Below, in pieces: positions 1 through 5,684 of a stretch of DNA of 11,050 bases. Source of the stretch: Candidatus Parcubacteria bacterium. GTDB taxonomy: Bacteria; Patescibacteriota; Minisyncoccia; UBA6257; JAPLYJ01. The stretch is from positions 1-11,050 of the forward strand of contig JAPLYJ010000017.1 of the NCBI GenBank assembly GCA_026395655.1, in the 5' to 3' direction. The first letter of the stretch is position 1; the number at the start of each line of letters is the position of its first letter. Under the pieces are notes generated by a model, which did no database searches, had not been told where the DNA came from, and saw only the letters and a list, made by a program, of their open reading frames with translations. The position numbers and the translations under genes were made by a program.

Positions 1-157
1 CTAAATTAGGAATCAAATCATATCTTCTCTTAAGCTGAACATCAATGTCAGCCCAAGCTTCACTAACCTGATTGGAGCGTTTAACTAATCCGTTAAATAT
101 CGCTATCAACCAAAAGATAAAGACACAGATTACACCTACTAGAATTAAAGCAAACAT
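1..157 (-). CDS. lemA: LemA family protein, N-terminal 52 codons (cut by window edge)
   Basis: Partial gene; translation begins at the ATG at 157-155 and runs off the left edge after 52 codons. One N-terminal membrane segment (about residues 2-21, rich in L, I, V, F) is followed by the family signature: F-N-G-L-V near residues 21-25, then E-A-W-A-D-I-D-V-Q-L-K-R-R-Y-D-L-I-P-N-L at 33-52, which is close to the LemA consensus. LemA proteins are membrane-anchored with a long helical domain outside the membrane, and their biochemical role is poorly defined. It follows a tandem bPH2 membrane protein but has its own promoter and is separated from it by a terminator. No Shine-Dalgarno is visible; the leader is only about 22 nt of A/T. 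Family identity is strong despite truncation; nothing can be said about the C-terminus. Confidence 0.9.
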   Translation of the reverse strand, partial: MFALILVGVICVFIFWLIAIFNGLVKRSNQVSEAWADIDVQLKRRYDLIPNL

Positions 158-185
158 ATTTTTGTTTATTTAGTTATTATTAATT

Positions 186-214
186 ATCATACTACAAAAA
201 AGAAAATATGTAAA
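186..214 (-). promoter_or_regulatory. sigma70-type promoter for lemA
   Basis: On the minus strand, TTTACA (214-209) and TATGAT (191-186) are separated by 17 bp, each matching five of six consensus bases. Predicted start is near 179, giving a leader of about 22 nt. It sits directly after the U-tract of the preceding terminator. Confidence 0.6.
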
Positions 215-215
215 T

Positions 216-243
216 TAAAAAAGGAAGGTTTTTAATCTTCCTT
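216..243 (-). terminator. intrinsic terminator of the bPH2 gene
   Basis: Perfect 7-bp stem AAGGAAG (243-237) with CTTCCTT (227-221) around a 9-nt loop. On the minus strand the stem runs into a tract of six T (222-217). It lies 32 nt past the bPH2 stop codon and just before the lemA promoter. Confidence 0.75.
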
Positions 244-274
244 AAAATAAGATCATTTGGTAATAAAAATATTA

Positions 275-1381
275 TTATAGTCCCGATCCCCTCTTATATA
301 TCTTAGCTTTTTGTAATAAGAAATCTTTTATCGCCAAAGCTTCTTTTTCTTCAAAGTAACCAAGATTACTTGAAGCGCCTGCCGTATCTATTTGAATATC
401 AAAAATATGAAACAATCGTTCAATAAATCTTTGAGTAACAGATACATTTTGAATTTTTTCATAATACAAATATATTGTTGACTTAGAAATTACTCCTTTA
501 CTAATCATTAATTGTTCAGGTTCAAATTTGAAATGAAAGTTTTTATAATATGCCTGCCCATACCATTTACCAAGTAACATAGACAAAACCAAAATTATAA
601 CAGTTATAACAATACCACCTGGGAAATAAGAAGAATCAAAATTATCAACTAATAAATTATTAGCTAACAAAGTATATATCATCCAAAAAAACATATTTAA
701 AACTAAAAAGCTAGTAAGACACACGCTCAAAGACATAACTGTAATAGTTTTTAAAGAAATAGAAATATTGCTTAAAGAATGATTATTTACAGCTTTTTCA
801 GATTTTGAATTTTCTCCTGGTATGTCATTTTCTATCTGTTTGGTATAATTTTTAGAACCTAATTTAAGTTTGGTGGTTAGAAAAGCTAACAATTTATCAG
901 CGTTAGATTTGTTTAAACCATCAACGTGAGAATAAATATTTGATAACTCACCAGCAGTTTCAAAATGAACATCGTATAAACCAAAAAGTCTGTCTAAAAA
1001 ATCTTGATCCACATAAATGTTTTGGAGTCTTTCATACCTTACCACGCCTTTGGCCTGACTAATAACACCTTTTTTAATCTCTGCTTGTTCCTCTTCAAAC
1101 TTATAATAATACAATTTGTAATAAAAATATTGGTAGATAATCATACCCAAAAAGAAGGCAAGAATACCTCCTATGACTATAAATTGTAAGTTGTCCAATA
1201 GAAATCCTATTAATGGAGAAATACTAGAGAGAGTTTCGTCATTCTTAGTTATAATAGAATAAAAAGTTGAAAACATTACTACGCAAACAATTAAATTTAT
1301 ACCTAAACGGGAGAACAATGACCCTATTGTTTTTTTAAAAATTTTGTTCCAACTTAAAGGCAAATTTGTAGAATTATACAT
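275..1381 (-). CDS. Membrane protein with two bacterial PH (bPH2) domains, YdbT-like
   Basis: 368 residues. Two homologous halves are visible, each with two membrane helices (about 25-43 and 63-85; 213-240 and 255-275) followed by a bPH2 domain (about 91-172 and 281-356). Both domains share the pattern F-x-x-E-Q-x-x-I-x-K-G-V-I-S, then Y-E-x-(L/I)-Q-N, then R-L-F, then a T-A-G triplet (104-108/142-144 and 295-299/333-335), so the protein looks like an internal duplication. A polar, Asn/Lys/Ser-rich linker (about 175-205) joins the halves. This is the PF03703/YdbS-YdbT architecture; the ligand and function are not established. The gene has its own promoter and terminator and so appears monocistronic, lying between groEL and lemA. 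The start is chosen because the ATG is about 24 nt after the predicted transcription start. No Shine-Dalgarno is seen. Confidence 0.85.
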   Translation of the reverse strand: MYNSTNLPLSWNKIFKKTIGSLFSRLGINLIVCVVMFSTFYSIITKNDETLSSISPLIGFLLDNLQFIVIGGILAFFLGMIIYQYFYYKLYYYKFEEEQAEIKKGVISQAKGVVRYERLQNIYVDQDFLDRLFGLYDVHFETAGELSNIYSHVDGLNKSNADKLLAFLTTKLKLGSKNYTKQIENDIPGENSKSEKAVNNHSLSNISISLKTITVMSLSVCLTSFLVLNMFFWMIYTLLANNLLVDNFDSSYFPGGIVITVIILVLSMLLGKWYGQAYYKNFHFKFEPEQLMISKGVISKSTIYLYYEKIQNVSVTQRFIERLFHIFDIQIDTAGASSNLGYFEEKEALAIKDFLLQKAKIYKRGSGL

Positions 1382-1411
1382 ATATATTAATTATTTTATT
1401 TTTATATATTT

Positions 1412-1440
1412 ATTATATACCTTTTTCTCAAATACATCAA
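1412..1440 (-). promoter_or_regulatory. sigma70-type promoter for the bPH2 gene
   Basis: TTGATG (1440-1435), a 17-bp spacer and a perfect TATAAT (1417-1412) on the minus strand. Predicted start is near 1405. The first two T of the -35 box are also the last T of the groEL terminator U-tract. Confidence 0.65.
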
Positions 1441-1465
1441 AACACCAGCAAATAGCTGGTGTTTT
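1439..1465 (-). terminator. groEL terminator hairpin
   Basis: CACCAGC (1443-1449) pairs with GCTGGTG (1455-1461) around a 5-nt loop, extended by AAAA/TTTT to an 11-bp stem. On the minus strand only four T follow before GATG, so termination may be incomplete. It lies about 20 nt past the groEL stop and overlaps the next promoter. Confidence 0.7.
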
Positions 1466-1485
1466 AAACAATCCTTTTTTACATC

Positions 1486-3105
1486 TTAATAATCTTCGGG
1501 CATGGGCATCTCTCTTTCCTTTTCTTTCTTCTCTGGTATATCTACCACCACTGCTCTAGTAGTTAAAAGCATAGTAGCTACAGAGGCAGCGTTTTCTAAG
1601 GCAGTACGAGTCACCTTGGTAGGATCAATAATACCTGATTCCATCAAATCTTCGTAGGTACCACTAGCTGCATTGTAACCATAATTGTCTTCTTTGTTTT
1701 TTACTTCAGAAACTACTACGCCTCCATCCATACCAGCATTTTCCGCAATAGTTCTTAAAGGTTCTTCTAAAGCCCTTTTAACAATTTCAAATCCTGTTTT
1801 TTCATCTTCATCAAAAACTTTAGGGTTTTCCAAAGAACTCAAACATCTAATCAAAGCTACACCACCGCCAGGGACAATCCCTTCTTCAATAGCAGCTTTA
1901 GTAGCTCTCACAGCATCATCTATACGATGTTGTTTTTCTTTTTGTTCGATCTCTGTAGCGGCACCTACCTTAATAACGGCTACACCTCCAGAAAGCTTGG
2001 CTAATCTTTCTTGTAATTTTTCTTTATCAAATTCTGAATCACTATTAGATATTTCTGTTTTAATCTGTTTGATTCGTTTTTCAATTTCTTGTTTGTCTCC
2101 GTTACCTCCTACAATGGTAGTCTTGTCTTTGGTAGCAATTATCTTATGACATTTACCTAACATTTCTAAAGTGGTGCTTTCTAATTTCAAACCCACTTCT
2201 TCAGAAATAACCTTACCACCTGTTAAAACAGCAATGTCAGCTAACATCTCTTTTTTACGATCTCCAAATCCAGGAGCTTTGATAGCTAAAGCTGTAAAAA
2301 TACCCCTTAATCTGTTAACCACTAAAGTGGCTAAAGCTTCACCATCAACGTCATCGGCAATAATGACAATTTCTTTTTTTCCTGTTTGCACTATTTTTTC
2401 CAACAAAGGCAAAATATCATTAATAGCAGAGATTCTTTTGTCTGTAATTAAAATATATGGATCAGACATGACCGCTTCCATACGATCTGTGTTATTAACC
2501 ATGTACTGGGAAATGTAACCATGGTCAAACTGCAAACCTTCTACTATTTCTTTAGACAATCCTATGGTCTGAGATTCCTCTACAGTGATAACCCCATCTT
2601 TACCTACGGTTTCAATAATTTCTGCAATTAATTTACCAATGGCTTCATCTCTGGCAGAAATGGTACCTACATTAGCAATTTCTTCATTACTAGAAATCTT
2701 TTTTGAGATTTTTCCCAAATGTTCAATGACAGTGGCCACAGCTTTATCTATCCCTCTTTTTAAAGAAAGCGGGTTAGCACCAGCTGCTAAATTTTTTAAT
2801 CCAGAATTAATAATAGCAGAGGCTAAAACCACAGCCGTAGTAGTACCATCACCAGCGACATCATTAGTCTTGTCAGCAGCTTCTTTTAATATCTCTGCTC
2901 CAATATTTTCAATCTTGTCTTCCAATTCAATTTCTTTAGCAATAGTCACACCATCATTGGTAATTAAAGGTGAACCAAAACCTTTTTCTAAAGCTACGTT
3001 AGAACCTTTAGGTCCTAAAGTAATCTTAACCGCATTGGTTAATTTATCTATCCCGGCTTTCATCTTGCGCCTAGCTTTTTCGTCAAATAAAATTTGTTTA
3101 GCCAT
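1486..3105 (-). CDS. groEL: Chaperonin GroEL (60 kDa subunit)
   Basis: 539 residues and full length; ATP-driven double-ring chaperonin that folds cytosolic proteins with the GroES lid. The N-terminal M-A-K start, L-G-P-K-G at 30-34, D-G-T-T-T at 86-90 and G-G-G at 413-415 are typical of the family. Asp51, Asp86 and Asp397 align by context with the ATP/Mg-binding and catalytic aspartates Asp52, Asp87 and Asp398 of the E. coli protein. The C-terminus ends in a charged Lys/Glu stretch and M-P-M-P-E-D-Y, without the Gly-Gly-Met repeats that fill the cavity floor in many bacterial GroELs. The gene starts 5 nt after groES and shares its CIRCE-controlled promoter; a hairpin terminator follows. No Shine-Dalgarno precedes the ATG, so translational coupling to groES is plausible. 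Confidence 0.98.
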   Translation of the reverse strand: MAKQILFDEKARRKMKAGIDKLTNAVKITLGPKGSNVALEKGFGSPLITNDGVTIAKEIELEDKIENIGAEILKEAADKTNDVAGDGTTTAVVLASAIINSGLKNLAAGANPLSLKRGIDKAVATVIEHLGKISKKISSNEEIANVGTISARDEAIGKLIAEIIETVGKDGVITVEESQTIGLSKEIVEGLQFDHGYISQYMVNNTDRMEAVMSDPYILITDKRISAINDILPLLEKIVQTGKKEIVIIADDVDGEALATLVVNRLRGIFTALAIKAPGFGDRKKEMLADIAVLTGGKVISEEVGLKLESTTLEMLGKCHKIIATKDKTTIVGGNGDKQEIEKRIKQIKTEISNSDSEFDKEKLQERLAKLSGGVAVIKVGAATEIEQKEKQHRIDDAVRATKAAIEEGIVPGGGVALIRCLSSLENPKVFDEDEKTGFEIVKRALEEPLRTIAENAGMDGGVVVSEVKNKEDNYGYNAASGTYEDLMESGIIDPTKVTRTALENAASVATMLLTTRAVVVDIPEKKEKEREMPMPEDY

Positions 3106-3110
3106 ATGAT

Positions 3111-3401
3111 TTAATCTTTTAAAATAGCCAAAACGTCTTCTTCGCGTATGGCTAAATATTCTTTGTCTTCGACCTTAATTTCATGAGGTGCATATTTAGT
3201 AAAAAGTACTGAATCTCCAACTTTAACAGACATGGGTAAACGTTCGCCATCTTTGTTAATTTTCCCAGGACCTACGGCAAAAACTTTACCAATCATGGGT
3301 TTTTCTTCAGAAGTTTCAGGAAGAAAAATACCACTTTTAGTCATCTTTTCTTCTTTAACAGCTTCTACAAAAATGTTATCAGATAATGGATGAATCTGCA
3401 T
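3111..3401 (-). CDS. groES: Co-chaperonin GroES
   Basis: 96 residues, normal family length. It forms the heptameric lid of the GroEL cavity. The N-terminal L-S-D-N-I-F-V-E strand, the mobile loop (about residues 17-32) with the hydrophobic GroEL-contact triplet within G-I-F-L-P (24-28), and V-G-P-G-K (43-47) are all recognisable. The C-terminal E-E-D-V-L-A-I end also matches the family. It is first in a two-gene operon with groEL. The start is preceded by a roughly 51-nt leader that opens with a CIRCE operator, so expression should be repressed by HrcA and induced by protein-folding stress. No Shine-Dalgarno is visible before the ATG. Confidence 0.97.
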   Translation of the reverse strand: MQIHPLSDNIFVEAVKEEKMTKSGIFLPETSEEKPMIGKVFAVGPGKINKDGERLPMSVKVGDSVLFTKYAPHEIKVEDKEYLAIREEDVLAILKD

Positions 3402-3425
3402 ACAAAAATATATTAATTTTAATTA

Positions 3426-3452
3426 TTAGCACTCGCGACCTGATAGTGCTAA
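3426..3452 (-). promoter_or_regulatory. CIRCE operator (HrcA-binding inverted repeat)
   Basis: Plus-strand reading is TTAGCACTC (3426-3434), a 9-nt spacer, then TAGTGCTAA (3444-3452). This matches the CIRCE consensus TTAGCACTC-N9-GAGTGCTAA except for one base in the second arm. Its edge coincides with the predicted groES transcription start. The HrcA gene itself is not in the window. Confidence 0.95.
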
Positions 3453-3458
3453 TTCCCT

Positions 3459-3486
3459 ATTCTATTTTTTAAAAAGAATTTGTCAA
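3459..3486 (-). promoter_or_regulatory. groESL promoter
   Basis: A perfect TTGACA (3486-3481), a 16-bp spacer and TAGAAT (3464-3459) on the minus strand. Predicted +1 is about 3452, the first base of the CIRCE element, so HrcA bound there would block initiation. Confidence 0.85.
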
Positions 3487-3539
3487 GCGATTATTACATT
3501 AATTTAAAATACATCATGTATATATTAGTTAATCTATAT

Positions 3540-3569
3540 AAAAAGCGAAAATCCCGCTTTTTAGCGGGA
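3540..3569 (-). terminator. Intrinsic terminator of the small RNA and probably the toxin-antitoxin operon
   Basis: TCCCGCT (3569-3563) pairs with AGCGGGA (3558-3552) around AAAA, followed by TTTT, CGC and TTTTT on the minus strand. An alternative 8-bp pairing, AAAAAGCG (3562-3555) with CGCTTTTT (3547-3540), is mutually exclusive with it. Confidence 0.75.
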
Positions 3570-3596
3570 CCGCGTGATAAGTAGGATTTCTCCTAC
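3540..3596 (-). ncRNA. Putative stand-alone small RNA, about 57 nt
   Basis: A strong promoter (3632-3603) predicts +1 at 3596. This is the first base of a perfect 6-bp hairpin, GTAGGA (3596-3591) and TCCTAC (3586-3581), closed by a GAAA tetraloop. A single-stranded linker TTATCACGCGG (3580-3570) follows, then a 7-bp G/C-rich hairpin TCCCGCT/AGCGGGA (3569-3563, 3558-3552) with an AAAA loop, and finally TTTTCGCTTTTT. The whole unit has no room for a useful reading frame. It lies between the HEPN toxin gene and the groESL promoter, on the same strand as both. I do not recognise it as a known RNA family. The alternative is that it is simply a double hairpin ending the toxin-antitoxin mRNA; the dedicated promoter argues against that being its only role. 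Confidence 0.5.
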
Positions 3597-3602
3597 ATTT
3601 GC

Positions 3603-3632
3603 ATTATAGCATAAATAAAAAATAAAAGTCAA
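3603..3632 (-). promoter_or_regulatory. Extended -10 promoter for the small RNA
   Basis: Minus strand: TTGACT (3632-3627), 18-bp spacer, perfect TATAAT (3608-3603) preceded by TGC, i.e. an extended -10. Both hexamers are close to consensus. No protein-coding start follows before the terminator at 3569-3540. Confidence 0.65.
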
Positions 3633-3694
3633 AATTACTGTTTTGTAAATAATTAAAATACCAATAAAATATTATATATATTTAAAAAATTCTA

Positions 3695-4111
3695 CTAATA
3701 TATTTTCTTTTGTATAACATTAATAAACTGTTTAATATCTATTAAACCGTCTTTGAGGAAAATATATACTAAATCATAATCTAGCTTGGCATAATCATGG
3801 GCTAAAATATTTCTGAAACCAGCCATTTTTTTCAATTTTTCAGCCAAATCTTTTTTAATTAATTTAGCATTCTTTAAAATTTCAAACAGCTCTTGGTAAG
3901 TTTCTGGTGTGCCAATTTTTTTATAAGCAATCACAGCCTCGGCTAAATCCAAAGACGCCTGAACAGCTAAATATAGATAACGTTCCACTGCTCCACGCAA
4001 AGTATCATCCGCTGTTATCTTCTTCTGAGAATATTTCCGATATTTACCCAAAATGGCCAAATATTGTTTTATAGCCTTTATTTTAAGTTCTATGATTCTC
4101 AAATTAGTCAT
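3695..4111 (-). CDS. hepT: HEPN domain toxin of a HEPN/MNT pair (HepT-like)
   Basis: 138 residues, an all-helical small protein of normal HEPN length. The RX4-6H RNase motif is intact as R100-N-I-L-A-H105, followed by D-Y107, giving the full RX4HXY form. In characterised HepT toxins the histidine and arginine form the RNase site of a dimer and the tyrosine is the residue AMPylated by the partner nucleotidyltransferase. The gene starts 3 nt after the MNT gene and ends with TAG, the only such stop in the window. The order antitoxin then toxin, the tight spacing and the shared promoter support a type VII toxin-antitoxin module. RNA target and actual toxicity are inferred from the family, not shown by the sequence. 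No Shine-Dalgarno is visible. Confidence 0.85.
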   Translation of the reverse strand: MTNLRIIELKIKAIKQYLAILGKYRKYSQKKITADDTLRGAVERYLYLAVQASLDLAEAVIAYKKIGTPETYQELFEILKNAKLIKKDLAEKLKKMAGFRNILAHDYAKLDYDLVYIFLKDGLIDIKQFINVIQKKIY

Positions 4112-4114
4112 ATT

Positions 4115-4525
4115 TTATTTTTGTTTTTTATAAGCCATGCCTAAACCGTTTCTAATGAGGGTTTCGCGAAAATCAAAAAACGCATTATAAATAGCAGGCT
4201 CTACCAATAGCTTATAAGGTTCTTTTTCGTAAATCAAACTACTATTTTTAATAACTTGATATTTAAATTCCGGCCCCAAAGATGAGTTTAGAACAACAAC
4301 ATCTATCTTATTGGATTTTAAAAATTCACTTAAATCTCCTATTAGAGAAAGCTTGATATCGTTCATCCTGCGAACATCAGCCACTGCGTAAAAAGCAAAA
4401 TCGTAATCGCTTAACTGGTTAGCTTCTCCTTTGGCTTGAGAACCAAAAAGATACGCTAATTTAATCTCTGGATAGCGGCTAAAAATGCGCCTTAATTGCT
4501 TCTGTTTTCCTAAAAACTTGCTCAT
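4115..4525 (-). CDS. mntA: Minimal nucleotidyltransferase antitoxin (MntA-like)
   Basis: 136 residues from the ATG at 4525-4523. The polymerase-beta-type motif GSX10DXD is intact: G-S, ten residues, D-Y-D (residues 28-29 and 40/42 in this numbering). A third acidic residue lies in K-I-D-V-V-V (D75). In known pairs the enzyme transfers AMP to a tyrosine of the HEPN toxin and so inactivates it. An in-frame ATG 66 nt upstream exists, but it lies upstream of a good promoter whose +1 falls one base before 4525, and the extra 22 residues are not needed for the fold; the shorter start is therefore chosen. The toxin gene follows after 3 nt. A C-terminal tail of about 30 residues past the conserved core is unassigned. 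Confidence 0.85.
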   Translation of the reverse strand: MSKFLGKQKQLRRIFSRYPEIKLAYLFGSQAKGEANQLSDYDFAFYAVADVRRMNDIKLSLIGDLSEFLKSNKIDVVVLNSSLGPEFKYQVIKNSSLIYEKEPYKLLVEPAIYNAFFDFRETLIRNGLGMAYKKQK

Positions 4526-4532
4526 GTTTTTA

Positions 4533-4560
4533 ATTATACCTAGATCCAATAAATAGACAA
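4533..4560 (-). promoter_or_regulatory. Near-leaderless promoter of the toxin-antitoxin operon
   Basis: Minus strand TTGTCT (4560-4555), 16-bp spacer, perfect TATAAT (4538-4533). The predicted +1 is about 4526, one base before the ATG, so the mRNA would be leaderless or nearly so. This also decides the MntA start. Confidence 0.6.
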
Positions 4561-4660
4561 GAGCACGTCTAAAATGGCACTCTCTATACACTGGTTAAAT
4601 CATATAAAAAAACACTATTAAAGGTTGCGCTTACTTATTGAGCCAAGTCCTGTTAAAATA

Positions 4661-5680
4661 TTATTCTTCTTTTGGATCTGGAAGAACTCCTGTTTTTTCA
4701 TTGTCATCTATCAAATTATTCATACGTCCAGCCATTAAACTTAATCTTTTTTCTGAATCTTCATACGCAGAATGAGCGTCAGACAAATGTTTACCTAACT
4801 TACGAAAATCATCAGCTAATTTATTAGAATCCTGACGCACTTTACCTAATCTCTTTATGATCTCCCCTGTTTTTTTAGAAATCTGAGTATCACGCAACCA
4901 ATGTTCGATGGTATTTAAGGTTAAATACAACATATTAGGTGAAGTTAAAATAATTCTTTTTTTAATGGCATACGCTACCAAATCTCCGTTTGATTCTAAG
5001 GGTGCGCTATTGATAATTTCATAATAGACAGCTTCAGCTGGAATATACATGATAGCCATTTCTAAAGTACCTTCTGAAGGTAAAATATATTTTAAACTAA
5101 TATCATCTATCTCTCTTTTAATGTCTGAAATAAAAGTACGACGAGCATCATTTTTTTCTGTTTCAGAATTAGCATTGGTCATTTTGGTAAAACTCTCTGA
5201 GGGAAATTTGGAATCAATAGCTAACAATCTACCATCAGGTAATTTTAAAACAAAATCTACAGCCTCTCCGGAAGAGAAATAATGTTGGGCTTCGTACATT
5301 TCTTTGGGATAATGTTGAGACAAAATATTATCCAAGCTTGATTCTCCCCATTGACCTCTTAATTTAGGAGCTTTAAAAATATCTTGAAAACTGGAAACAT
5401 CTTTAACTGAAGATTTAACTTGCTTTAATTCTTCCTTAATCTGAGTAGCTTCTAAGGTAAAATTCCTAATCTGATCATTCATGGCTCGCGAAGTACCATC
5501 AAAGCTAGAACGTACTACATTTAATTGGCTGATCATTAAATCAGACAATCTTCTCTCTAAATTCATGATAGCCTGGTTTTGAGATTCGTCTATATTTTTT
5601 TTACCAGATTGCTGTTTGAAAATAAAATACAACAAACCTATCAGATTAATAGCTAAAAGAATTAAGATTACGATTAACAT
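4661..5680 (-). CDS. rmuC: RmuC family DNA recombination protein
   Basis: 339 residues. An N-terminal membrane anchor (about 2-21) is followed by a predicted coiled coil (about 30-100) and the RmuC domain. Signature residues are R108-G-Q-W-G-E113, then V-D142-F-V-L, L-P-D-G-R (147-151) and I-D156-S-K158-F-P, which fit the restriction-endonuclease-like (PD-(D/E)XK) core proposed for the family. RmuC limits inversions at inverted repeats in E. coli; the exact DNA substrate is not known. It starts 4 nt after the upstream membrane-protein gene and is probably co-transcribed with it. An AAGGA lies 11 nt before the ATG, but inside the preceding reading frame, so its role as a ribosome site is doubtful. 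No convincing terminator follows; a run of seven T occurs about 50 nt downstream. Confidence 0.93.
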   Translation of the reverse strand: MLIVILILLAINLIGLLYFIFKQQSGKKNIDESQNQAIMNLERRLSDLMISQLNVVRSSFDGTSRAMNDQIRNFTLEATQIKEELKQVKSSVKDVSSFQDIFKAPKLRGQWGESSLDNILSQHYPKEMYEAQHYFSSGEAVDFVLKLPDGRLLAIDSKFPSESFTKMTNANSETEKNDARRTFISDIKREIDDISLKYILPSEGTLEMAIMYIPAEAVYYEIINSAPLESNGDLVAYAIKKRIILTSPNMLYLTLNTIEHWLRDTQISKKTGEIIKRLGKVRQDSNKLADDFRKLGKHLSDAHSAYEDSEKRLSLMAGRMNNLIDDNEKTGVLPDPKEE

Positions 5681-5684
5681 ATTT

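Noticed and set aside
1685..3109. Three long plus-strand open frames (1685-2149, 2171-2518, 2585-3109) opposite groEL
   Set aside because: They are antisense shadows of a highly conserved gene, Ser/Pro/Leu-rich with no recognisable motif or promoter.
3509..3521. 13-base palindrome ATACAT-C-ATGTAT upstream of the groESL -35
   Set aside because: A/T-rich palindromes of this size arise easily by chance here, and nothing else marks it as an operator.
3435..3580. Possible pairing of the small RNA linker with the groES leader
   Set aside because: The best complementarity I could find is only the self-complementary CGCG, too short to claim a target.
4561..4585. A second CIRCE-like repeat (GAGCAC and GCACTC) before mntA
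   Set aside because: The two arms are not reverse complements of each other and do not fit TTAGCACTC-N9-GAGTGCTAA.
4526..4591. Upstream ATG at 4591 extending MntA by 22 residues
   Set aside because: The extension covers the predicted promoter and its residues add nothing typical of the family.
4592..4660. A terminator for rmuC near the seven-T run at 4612-4606
   Set aside because: No stable stem precedes the T run; the 135-nt gap between rmuC and mntA holds only the MntA promoter that I can support.
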